From NCBI RefSeq assembly GCF_003573695.1, contig NC_039365.1, forward strand, positions 80,673,082 through 80,737,081: DNA of 64,000 nucleotides, in the 5' to 3' direction. Below the pieces are notes generated by a model. It worked only from the letters and a program-made list of their open reading frames with translations, was not told the origin of the DNA and searched no databases. The translations under genes and the position numbers were made by a program. Positions 23,291 to 34,604 of the stretch are shown piece after piece. This stretch comes from Papaver somniferum (lineage: Eukaryota; Streptophyta; Magnoliopsida; Ranunculales; Papaveraceae). Numbering within the stretch: the first letter of the stretch is position 1; the number at the start of each line of letters is the position of its first letter.

Positions 23291-24689
23291 TACCTTGTGG
23301 ATCCGGTTTTCAACTTTTGTTTGCAACAGTTGAAACTGGATTGGTTGTTGTTATTCTTTTGTTTTTTGCATAAGGATGACAACATGATGATATTTCGATA
23401 TAAATTCTCCCTGGACCAAGATGCAATCATATTGGAGAAGTGGATGCGAAATTTGAGGTAACAATCTTGTTAGTTAATTGTTTTCCTGTTTAAGAAAAGT
23501 CTGAGTCTATATCATATATATTTTTTGCTTTTGCTTAACAAAATTTCGGTTCAATTGATTTTTATTCCATGATGTGTGCGTGGATGTGTGTGATTAAATT
23601 GGTTCAGTTTAAGAAAAACTATTGTTATCTTGCTTTATTGTGTGGCATCAATTGTTTAGGCTTACAAAATTTCGGTGCAATTGCGGTGTTTTACTGCTTA
23701 TGTTGATTCAATTGCTTCCGGTTGAGGTGAATAATTATACAAGTTGATTTATGTTGGTTTGTATGAATTATTTATGGATTAACGAAATAAAAGGATTACA
23801 GGATGAGTTGTTTAGTCCAATTCAGTTCCGTATAAGAGAAACTAAGTTAATTCTGATCTTAGTTAGACTTATCGAATTGAGGTTTCGGTTATTCAAGTCT
23901 AATCGAATGCCTTAACAAGAAATGCTAGTTAACTAACCTAGTACTTGTCTTGTTTAAAATTGAAAGGTCTAAGTTTATGGATAATTAGAACCTGATGAGA
24001 AAAATAGAGTTATCTTTATTTTGGTCTTATCGAATTAAGCGGTTGTTTTTTAACAATCGGTTTAGCAAAGGGACTAAGGTGCTTAGTTGATTTTTGTTTT
24101 GCTAAACTAAATTGGAAAAATTGTTTAGGACAATTGTTTCCTTGGTAACATATCAAAATAAAACTACTTGTAGTTTCGGTTTTTGATATTGGTTATCAGA
24201 ACATGATGTGTGGAACCCTCGTGCCTAACTCTACATATTGCAAGTCTATTTTGAGATTTGTAATATTATTTTCGTGTTGTCCTTTATTTTTCGTTTCTTT
24301 GTGACTGTATGACAAAAAGGGGGAGAAATATATGGAGTAAACAAGTGATACTGGCATTGATTTTATATTAATTGGTATCGCTAAGGAAAAGAACATTGGT
24401 GCTTAAACGTTTTATCTAAACGAAAGAGTGAAAGCACAGACTAAGGGGGAGTAACATGTCATATGAATTGGTAAAACAAAGACATGCAGATTGAATATCT
24501 ACCTGTCTTCCTTAGGGGGAGTAATAGCTTTGTTATTATAATGTCAACAACGACATATTCAAGGATTGAATTTAAGCAGTTTATTGTGTTGTTGAATTCG
24601 GGAATGAAGCGTATGTGTAATAAATTCTTGTAATTTGTTTATCCATATGATGTAAGAGTTTTGTCACTAAAATTGACAAAGCGAGAGAT
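23291..24689 (+). other. Non-coding 3' internal region and polypurine tract of element A
   Basis: No coding potential. It matches, in reverse, positions 27968-29480 of A'. The polypurine tract AAAGCGAGAGAT (24678-24689) precedes the 3' LTR and is slightly decayed. Confidence 0.7.
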
Positions 24690-25140
24690 TGTTAGAGCAA
24701 ATCTCGGTTGAACCCACCAAGCGTTGGTATGTCAAGTTTGGTTGTCATATTTTAGTGAATCAAAACTCATGTTAAGAGTCGCTTGATTATGTACTAGAGT
24801 CAACTTCGTATAGGTTAGCTTGAAATTATTAGGATAATGAGACATTACAAGTATTGCGAAGACTTGAATATGTGAAGAAGCAAGGATCTACAACGACAAC
24901 AATCATCCTTGCACTAGAGGTTAGTAATATTTGACTTGAACCTTTTCATTCCCTAACGTATCTTTCAAGTCGTGCATATTGAAAACAAAACTGCGAAGCA
25001 TATTTGAACTCTAGATAGACATAGTATTAAGGAATACAATACGAGGTTTATTGCTTAACCATTAAACTTTGTAGATAAGACATCGCCATATTCATTTGAA
25101 TGCTATTTTGATTATGTATGGGAACAATGTTTTACATATG
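24690..25140 (+). repeat. 3' LTR of element A, first part
   Basis: It starts TGTTAGAGC and matches 16963 onward. It lacks 26-27 bp present in the 5' LTR (between two GGG words) and is cut by A' after ATATG (25136-25140). Confidence 0.85.
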
Positions 25141-27967
25141 TGAAAAGGCGATGGTACCAAAATATACCTCAAGATAAAAAATTTCATACCTACAAGTCCT
25201 TTCTCCGAAAGTGATTGTCTATGGGCTGAGTCGAGACAATACAACTAATCGGTTCACACTTCGTGTGATCGTCTATGGATACGAGATCGAGACAATACAA
25301 CAACGAAGTATGTTTTATTTGATACAAAGGTTCAGACTTAACCAAACACAATAGGATTTCTTATCAAGTAAATAGTAATTAACGTTTGTGTAATTTACTT
25401 TAATTATAATAAAACAATTATAATGCGGAATATAAAAGTAAATGACACAACAAGATTTTGTTAACGAGGAAACCGCAAATGCAGAAAAACCGCGGGACCT
25501 AGTCCAGAATTGAATACTCTCAGGATTAAGCCGCTACACAAAATTACACTAACTTCGTATAGTTGAGACCAAGTAACTAACCCTATAGTTCACCTAGTTC
25601 CTTATGTATTCCCATGCCTCCAACTTATAAATAAGTCACGTACTTGTAACAATTCCTTTGGTTCGTATTCTAAACAGTAAAGGAACAACAAATATGTTTG
25701 GTATCAACTCTATTCAACCAAGTGATATGAGTCGGACAAAGGATCTTCCCTTTATCTCAACATAAACTCCTTCGTCAGGTCCTTAGATCTATCTTATGTT
25801 CAATCACCCAAAGGTAATCTTTTAAGATTAAGCCAACAACACCTTTAATCCGAAGAATCGTGTTGATGCCGATCTACTCAATTAATCAATCCAATCTATC
25901 AAAAGGATAAACCGATTATTAATTGGATCCTCTTTTACCGAAACAAGTATTGTGCACACCAAAGATTATAAAACCCAAGTCAGATCTTCAATATCTTCTT
26001 TGTCTTCAAATCTTCTTAAATCTTCAATAAAAACCTGCACACAATCACTTGAATCTCTCGTGATCAATTACGCACAGAACGGAGTCTGTTAACAATGGAT
26101 TATCACAAGATCGTCTTTAGAACTAAAAACAATCTAAAGATCCCTGTCGAAACTCTGAACTAGTTTGAGTGAATCTTATATCAGAAGAGAAGATTATCAA
26201 GAATAAACAAACTAGGTGCAATCAGATTTCAACCAACGTTAGTCGATCAAATCAATTGAAAACAAAAGATAAACCGTAATTATCTAGTTTCCCACCAACG
26301 GTACACTCTAGAGCTTCTCAATCCCAAAGAAGACTTTAAACTGAGCACCGTAATTGATTTCGCATAATTAGGTTACTCTCCTCTCCGAATAGGCGGCTAC
26401 ACCATTAACAACAACAAAAGAATAAATCTATTGTTATGAAGGATTAGTTTGCTAAAAAGGAAAACTTCGAGAATTTATAGACAAGGAAGTTTGGACACCA
26501 AGGAGTTTCCAAAACCTAAAATATTCTCAAGATATTTATTAAGGTACAGATTCGGTTTTCATAATTCCTGGAAATGCTCTGTCCAAAAATAACGATCGAA
26601 ATCTCTCGGAAAATCTAATTAGTAAATGCACATTACTAATTCTGTAATTTCCCTACAAAATGAAATTAATAACCTTAATTAAAATATTCTTAACATACTT
26701 ATGTTTCGATCCTGGGATTCTCGTCCCTTAGCCGTTAAGGAATATCTTTGAACAATTAAAGAAATAAATATTCACAACACGTGTTCAAAGTTTGTCGAAA
26801 TCTTTACTTTATAAGTTATCTTTCACACTTACAACCTTGAAACCGATTTTCCACACTTCCAAACAAGTTTAGAATTGGTTCATCTGACTTTCAAGAACGA
26901 TGTGATTGATCAAACCAACATTCAATCACAATCATGGGTTTACGGTTCTACCAAAACAAGTTTCGGTTCTACCTCCATGTGAGTACTGTGCATAGTCACA
27001 CTAGCTTTCCAAAAATTCGGTTGACTAGGTACTAGGATCGGTTCCCCACATATATATGGTATCTAACTTATATGTGTTGCACATGTCTATAGGATCGGTT
27101 CCCCTTTGCCTAAAAACGTGTTGCACATGTCCATAGGATCGGTTCCCCTTTCTGCTATAAACCTTGTTGCGCCCTATAAAAGGATCGGTTCCCTTTGATG
27201 TACTGCACCCCTTACAAGGATCGGTTCCCCTTTCCTTTTAATTGGTCAGACATACAAAATCCGATCATACCACAGGTGATTACTTAAGATTGGTTTTACT
27301 AATAAAAGTTATACCAATACATAAGTCAGGCCTTTGTGAATAGTTCTACTAAGAACACAACAGGTTGTGAGCGGTTATACTCTATCAAACATATTGGTTG
27401 TTCATAATATATGCAATGAATAACAAAACCAATAACACCTGACAATTTCCTTTTCGGTCCATAAACAAGTTTATGAACTTACTTCCTTAGAACACATGTA
27501 AACATTTTTCTCTAGGATGAAATCCTCACCTCATACCCATACATAATCACAATAACATTCAAATGATTATGGCGATGTCTTATCTACAAAGTTTAATGGT
27601 TAAGCAATAAACCTCGTATTGTATTCCTTAATACTATGTCTATATAGAGTTCAAATATGCTTTGCAGTTATGTTTTCAATATGCACGACTTGAAAGATAC
27701 GTTAGGGAATGAAACAGTTCAAGTCAGATGTCACTAACCTCAAGTGGAAGGATGATTGTTGTCGTTATAGCTCCTTGCTTCTTCACATCTTCAAGACTTC
27801 GCAATACTTGTAATGTCTCATATCCTAATATTTTCAAGCTAACCTATACGAAGTTGACTCTAGTACATAATCAAGCGACTCTTAACATGAGTTTTGATTC
27901 ACTAAAATATGACAACCAAACTTGACATACCAACGCTTGGTGGGTTCAACCGAGCAATGCTCTAAGA
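25141..27967 (-). repeat. 3' LTR of element A'
   Basis: A 2827-bp LTR in reverse orientation, from TGAAAAGG to TGCTCTAAGA; the inner end has lost the usual CA. It carries the GGATCGGTTCCCC array near 27030-27240. Confidence 0.88.
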
Positions 27968-29874
27968 ATCTCCCTCTTTGTCAATTATAGTGACAAAACT
28001 CTTACATCATATGGATAAACAAATTACGAGAATTCATTATAATCCGCTTGATTCCCGATTCAACAACACAGTAAAACTGCTTACATTCAATCCTTGAAAA
28101 TGCCGTTGTTGACATAATAATAACAAATCTAATACTCCCCCTAAGGAAGATAGGTAGATATTCAATCCGCGTTTGTTATACCAATTTTTATGACATGTTA
28201 CTCCCCTTTAGTCTGTGATTTCACTCTTTCGTTAGATAAAACATTCAAGTATCAATGTTCTTTTCTCTAGCGATGCCAATCAATATAAATCCATTGCCAG
28301 CATCACTTGTTTAGTCCATATATTTCCCCCCCTTTTTGTCACAAAAATGTCAAAGAAACGAAAAATAAAGGACAACACGAAAAAAATCTTACAAATCTCA
28401 GAATAGACTTTCAAACCTGTAGAGTTAGGCACGAGGGTTCCACACATCACGTTCTGATAACCAATATCAAAACCGAAACTACGAGTAGTTTTATTTTGAT
28501 ATGTTACCAAGGAAACAATTGCCCGAAACAATTTTTCCAATTTAGTTTAGCAAACCAAAAATAACTAAGCACATTAGTCCCTTTGCTAAACCGATCATTC
28601 AAAAACAACAACTTAATTCGATAAGACCAAAATAAAGATAAACTCCATTTTTCTCATCAGGTTCTAATTATCCATAAACTTAGACCTTTCAATTTTAAAC
28701 AAGACAAGTACTAGGTTAGTTAACTAGCATTCCTTGTTTAGGCATTCGATTAGACTTGAATAACCGAAACCTCACTTTGATAAGATAAACTGAGATCAGA
28801 ATTAACTTAGTTTCTAATCCGTAATCGAGTTGGACTAAACAACTCATCCCGTACACAAATTATTTCGTTAAGCCATAAATAATTCGTACAAACCAAAATA
28901 AATCAACTTGCATAATTATTCACCTCAACCGGAAGCAATTGAAACAACATAGACATTAAAAGCACCGCAATTGCAGCGTAATTTTGTAAGCCTAAACAAT
29001 TGATACCATACAAAAGCAAGATAACAAAAAATTTTCTTTACCGGAACCAATTGATTCACACACACATCAATTGTACCGAGATTTTGCAAGCCTAAACAAT
29101 TGATATCACACAATAAAGCAAGATAACACTAGTTTTTCTTAACCAGAACCAATTGAAACACACATCCACATACATCATGGAATAAATATCAATTGAACCG
29201 AAATTTTGTTAAGAAAAAGCAACAAATATATATAATATAAACTCAGGCTTTTCTTAAACAGGAAAACAATTAACTAACAAGATTGTTACGTCAAATTTCA
29301 CATCCACTTCTCCAATATGATAGCATCTTCGTCCAGGGAGAATTGATATCGAAATATCATCACGTTGTCATCCTTATGCATAAACAAAAGAATAACAACA
29401 CACCTCAACCTTTACCAGAGAAAGGTTGAAAACCGGTTTTAACATTTGCAAGCAAAAGTTAAAAACCGTCGAAACACATATGCTTTTATGCTAAACCAAG
29501 ACCGATTCAACATATTGTGACTTTTTCACATATTGTTTCTACCAAAACCCCTCATGATCCTTTGATAAAGCCTACCTACTAGGGATAGAACTTAATCCCG
29601 CTAAATCAAAAAGTCACCTAAACCATAAGGGTTCATAATATATGAGATCGAATATTAAGGTAGTAAAACCGAAATCAAACATACCATAAACATACATAGC
29701 AATAAGATAAAAGCAATTAAGCACATGATATGTAAACCGAAAACTATCACAAGAAAAATTACTAATCAAATAATTTTATTCAAAATAGTTTTATTCATAA
29801 TAGACCAATTCAATCAATGAAAGAAATCAAAAATTGATGTCTATTAAACTAGATTAAGTATTACAACAAATAGC
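27968..29874 (-). other. Non-coding 3' internal region of element A'
   Basis: It begins (minus strand, right to left) after ORF2 and ends with the polypurine tract ACAAAGAGGGAGAT at about 27968-27981. Most of it matches 23290-24689 of element A. No convincing gene is seen. Confidence 0.65.
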
Positions 29875-30321
29875 TTAATCTCTAGTGGTGCTCTTGTTGT
29901 TCACCGAGGTCTCTTCAGTGTTCAAACTCTTAACGCATGTCTCAAGAGACTTGTCTGCTACCACTTTATATTTCATAAGATCTTCCATCCGAAGCTTCAA
30001 GTTAGCAAGCTCACTTTTTTCCTCCTCTAGGCTTTCTTTCAGTTCATCAGGATCTTGCATCAAGGAGAAAAGACTTCTTATGAGTTCATCAAACCCATGC
30101 ATAGTTTCGTGCATACCATCAGTGGAGAACCACTTGGAAGAATCTGAATCATTGATCGCAAAGAGACTTATTTCATCTTGAGATCTATCAGAGTTATTAT
30201 CAGACACATTTCTTGAGACAATCTTTCTGATTTTTCGATATGGGACAAACCCTTGACAGTCTCTTACTTTTCGTGCTTCCCTTTTATCACTCCTTGTAAC
30301 GCTGCGAGTTATAGGAGACAT
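29875..30321 (-). CDS. ORF2 of element A', small coiled-coil protein of unknown function
   Basis: An intact frame of 148 residues from ATG 30321. The N-terminus is very basic (MSPITRSVTRSDKREARKVR), the middle acidic and Ser-rich (SDNNSDRSQDEISLFAINDS), and the C-terminal third is a likely coiled coil (LKESLEEEKSELANLKLRME). I do not recognise the family. A TATA-like run (about 30381-30400) lies 60-80 bp upstream on the minus strand, so it may have its own promoter. Its place in the element matches that of ORF2 in element B. Confidence 0.55.
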   Translation of the reverse strand: MSPITRSVTRSDKREARKVRDCQGFVPYRKIRKIVSRNVSDNNSDRSQDEISLFAINDSDSSKWFSTDGMHETMHGFDELIRSLFSLMQDPDELKESLEEEKSELANLKLRMEDLMKYKVVADKSLETCVKSLNTEETSVNNKSTTRD

Positions 30322-30559
30322 CTTTATCAAGGAAAGACAATAATCTTAAGAGAGAATTTTTTGAACCAGGGTTTTTCGAAAATATATACATATATGTTTT
30401 TTGAACTTCTCTTTTTATTGAAAAGTAGAATCAAAAGATATTCCAAGATATCTCTTATTACTAAACACTTCCTTTAATATGTGCCCCCTTTTTTTATGTG
30501 CTTTTCTCATCCAATATTAAGAGCATAGTATGGGATGAGAGTGCACAATTTCGATACAA

Positions 30560-31702
30560 CTAAGTTGCATCAGAGTAAGCTTTTTCCAGCTTACAGTGAA
30601 TATCAGAAACATAGTTCATGTTTCTTTTAGGGAATTTCTGCCCAAAATATTTTCTCCCAAGACAATGATCTTTTCTAACTCTAGAGATATGATCATGTGG
30701 AGAAAATGTATTAATGTGAGAATTCTCGGAGACATCTAGATCTCTCTTAATTCTTTCAATGAGATTTTCATGAGATTTTCTCATTCTAAGAACTTCCTTA
30801 TTATTCACATTAGTGTGATCATTTGAAACATCTATCGAAAAATCCTGATTGTTTCTTTTGGCAGAGATTCGCTCTGTCCCTTCCTTCTGAAGTCGTTCCT
30901 TATCAAAACAAGAACGGTTTCGATCTAGGTGCGGAGGAATTTTTTTCCAGAAGCGATTATCAACTCTTTCCTCTGACTCATTTGAGTTGATCTTATTGGG
31001 ATGTAGTATAATCTATCTTTCTACTGAGGAATAATCTTTCAGTTTTTTAAGACAAGAAACTTCTTTAAAAAATTTTACCACCGAATGTTGAAGAAGTATG
31101 AGTTTCCTCTCAAGTGACTGAAAATTGTATTCCTTAGAGTCATCACGGAATCGGTTCAAAATTTCCTTTGGACAAGATTTCGTTTGATCATCAGTAGATC
31201 TAGAAGCTGGTTTCTCATCCTCCTCTAACTTGATGTAGTTAGGCAAACTACCATCATCTTGATCTGTTTCAGATGTGATTAACTCGGTTTTGTCACAATA
31301 TGTAAAAGTCGAGCAAGGACTTTTAGTTTCCTCATAAGAAGAAACCACAACAACATCATTAGTCAGAATCATAGAACGTGTCTCTTTATCTGTAAGAGAT
31401 TTACCAAGAGCTTCTAGTTTGACAGCGAGATCCATTTTCTCTTTGGCTAGACAGTTCAGTTGAGTGTCTTTTTCTCTGATCATCTGCTTAAGAATATTTG
31501 ACTCTGTCTTTAAAATAAATACTTTAGAAGACAGAGATTGTATAGGCTTTAGGAGTTTTACCAACTCTTTATCAGCATCTTCTTTTTCCTCAGAAAAATA
31601 CATATATGTTTTCGTAACTCTTGGATCATGAGTCAACGAAGTATTGACGTCTTCAACTTTTGAGCATTCAAACTCTTGCATAAATTTAACTGAATCAGAC
31701 AT
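30560..31702 (-). pseudogene. ORF1 of element A', coiled-coil gag-like frame with one stop
   Basis: From ATG 31702, 66 bp after the primer site, a frame of 380 codons is broken only by TAG at 31013-31015. The 229 residues before it are helical and charged (EEKEDADKELVKLLKPIQ, LKQMIREKDTQLNCLAKEK). The 150 after it are basic (RVRKDHCLGRKYFGQKFPKR). No zinc knuckle, protease or polymerase motif is seen. The start (MSDSVKFMQEF) is related to the leader ORF of element A. A gag-like role is a guess. The single stop may be a mutation or a site of read-through. Confidence 0.5.
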
Positions 31703-31767
31703 TAGATTCAATTCTTATAGGTTGGATCGCACCAAACACGGATTGTTAGATCTTTTCGTGTTTGCAT

Positions 31768-31779
31768 GCTCTGATACCA
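31768..31779 (-). promoter_or_regulatory. Primer binding site of element A'
   Basis: GCTCTGATACCA is the exact reverse complement of TGGTATCAGAGC (tRNA-Met type). It lies two bases from the LTR start at 31782. Confidence 0.9.
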
Positions 31780-31781
31780 AT

Positions 31782-34604
31782 TGAAAAGGCGACGGTACCC
31801 AAATATACCTCAAGCTAAAACTTTTCTTACCTATAAGTCCTTTCTCCGAAAGTGATTGTCTATGGACTGAGTCGAGATAATACAACTAATCGGTTCACAC
31901 TTCGTGTGATCGTCTACGGATACGAGACCGAGACAATACAACAACGAAGTATGTTTACTTGATACAAAGGTTCGGACTTAACCAAACACAATAGGATTGC
32001 TTATCAAGTAAATAAGACTTAACGTTTGTGTAATTTACTTTAATTATAATAAAATAATTATAATGCGGATATAAAAGTAAATGACATAGCAAGATTTTGT
32101 TAACGAGGAAACCGCAAATTCATAAAAACCCCGGGACCTAGTATAGAACTGAATACTCTCAGGATTAAGCCGCTACACAAAATTACACTAACATCGTATA
32201 GTTGAGACCAAGTAACTAACCCTATAGTTCACCTAGTTCCTTCTGTATTCCCACGCCTCCAACTTATAAATAAGTCACGTACTTGGAACAATTCCCTTGG
32301 TTCGTATTCCAAACAGTAAAGGAACAACAAATATGTTTGGTATCAACTCTATTCAACCAAGTGATATGAGTCGGACAAAGGCTCTTCCATTTATCTCAAC
32401 ATAAACTCCTTCATCAGGTCCTTAGATCTATCTTATGTTCAATCACCCAAAGGTAATCGTTTAAGATTAAGCCAACAACACCTTTAATCCGAAGAATCGT
32501 GTTGATGTCGATCTACTCAACTAATCAATCCAATCTACCACAAGGATAAACCGATTATTAATTGGATCCTCTTTTACCGAAACAAGTATTCTGCACACCA
32601 AAGATTATAAAACCCAAGTCAGATCTTCAGTATCTTCTTTGTCTTCAAATCTTCTTAAATCTTCAATAAAAACCTGCACCACAATCACTTGAATCTCTTG
32701 TGATCAATCACGCACAGAATGGAGTCTGTTAATAATGGATTATCACAAGATCGTCTTTAGAACTAACAACAGTCTAAAGATCCCTGTCAAAACTTTGAAC
32801 TAGTTTGAGTGAATCTTATATCAGAAGAGAAGATTCTCAATAATAAACAAACTAGGTGCAATCAGATTTCAACCACCGTTAGTCAATCAAATCAATCGAA
32901 AACGGAAGATAAATCGCAATTTTCTAGTTTCCCACCAACGGTACACGCTAGAGATTCTCAATCCCAAAGAAGACTTTAAAATGAGCGGCCGTAAGAGATT
33001 TCGCCTAATTAGGTTAGTCTCCTCTCCGAATAGGCGTCTACACCAGTAACAACAACAAAAGAGTAAATCTGTTGTTACGAAGGATTAGTTTGCTAGAAAG
33101 CCAAACTTCGAGTATTTATAGACAAGGAAGTTTGGACACCAAGGAATTTCCAAAACCGAAAATATTCTCAAGATATTTATTAAGGCACATATTCGGTTTT
33201 CATAATTCCTGGAAATGCTCTGTCCAAAAATAACGATCGAAATCTCTCGGAAAATCTAATTAGTAAATGCACATTACTAATTCTGTAATTTCCCTACAAA
33301 ATGAAATTAATATTCTTAATTAAAAGATACTTAACTTACTTATGTTTCGATCCTGGAATCCTCTCCCCTTAGCTGTTAAGGAATATCTTTGAACAATTAA
33401 AGAAATAAACATTCACAACACGTATTCAAAGTTTGTCGACATCTTTACTTTGTAATTTCTCTTTCACACTTACAACCTTGAAACCGATTTGCCACACTTC
33501 CAAACAAGTTTAGAATTGGTTCATCTGACTTTCAAGAACTCTGTGATTGAACAAACCAACATTCAATCACAATCATAGTTTTACGGTTCTACCAAAACAA
33601 GTTTCGGTTCTACCTCCATGTGAGTAATGTGCATAGTCACACTAGCTTTCCAAAAATTCAGTTGACTAGGTACTAGGATCGGTTCCCCACATATGTATGG
33701 TATCTTACTTATATGTGTTGCATATGTTCATAGGAGCGGTTCCCCTTTGCCTAAAAACGTGTTGCACATGTACATAGGATCGGTTCCCCTTTCTGCTATA
33801 AACCTTGCTGCACCCCATACAAGGATCGGTTCCCTTTGATGTACTGCACCCCTTACAAGGATCTTTTCCCCTTTCCTTTTAATTGGTCAGACATACAAAA
33901 TCCGATCATACCACAGGTGATTACTTAAGATCGGTTTTACTAATAAAAGTTATACCAATACATAAGTCAGGCCTTTGTGAATAGTTCTACCAAGAACACA
34001 ACAAGTTGTGAGCGGTTATACTCTATCACACATATTGGTTGTTCAAAAGATATGCAATGAATAAAAAAACCAATAACACCTGGCAATTTCCTTTTCGGTC
34101 CATAAACATGTTTATGAACTTACTTCCTTAGAACACAAACATTGTTCCCTAGGATGAAATCCTCACCTCATACCCATACATAATCACAATAGCATTCAAA
34201 TGATTATGGTGATGTCTTATCTACAAGGTTAAATGGTTAAGCAATAAACCTCGTATTGTATTCCTTAATACTATGTCTATATAGAGTTCAAATATGCTTC
34301 ACAGTTATGTTTTCAATATGCACGACTTGGAAGATACGTTAGGGAATGAAACGGTTCAAGTCAAATATCACTAACCTCAAGTGGAAGGATGATTGTTGTC
34401 GTTGTAGCTCATTGATTCTTCACATCTTCAAGACTTCACAATACTTGTAATGTCTCATATCCTAATACTTTCAAGATAACCTATACGAAGTTAAGTCTAG
34501 TACATAATCAAGCGAACTTTAACATGAGTTTTGATTCACTAAAATATAACAACCAAACTTGACATACCAACGCTTGGTGGGTTCAACCGAGCAATGCTCT
34601 AACA
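31782..34604 (-). repeat. 5' LTR of element A'
   Basis: A 2823-bp LTR in reverse orientation, TGAAAAGG to TGCTCTAACA, closely similar to 25141-27967. It carries the GGATCGGTTCCCC array near 33680-33890. Confidence 0.9.

Larger units (their letters stand above)
25141..34604 (-). mobile_element. Element A': non-autonomous LTR element nested in element A
   Basis: It is flanked by the perfect 5-bp duplication ATATG (25136-25140 and 34605-34609). LTRs at 25141-27967 and 31782-34604 are homologous to those of A. The internal region of about 3.8 kb has a primer site, ORF1 (30560-31702) and ORF2 (29875-30321), but no pol motif. It probably depended on enzymes of an A-like element. Confidence 0.9.
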
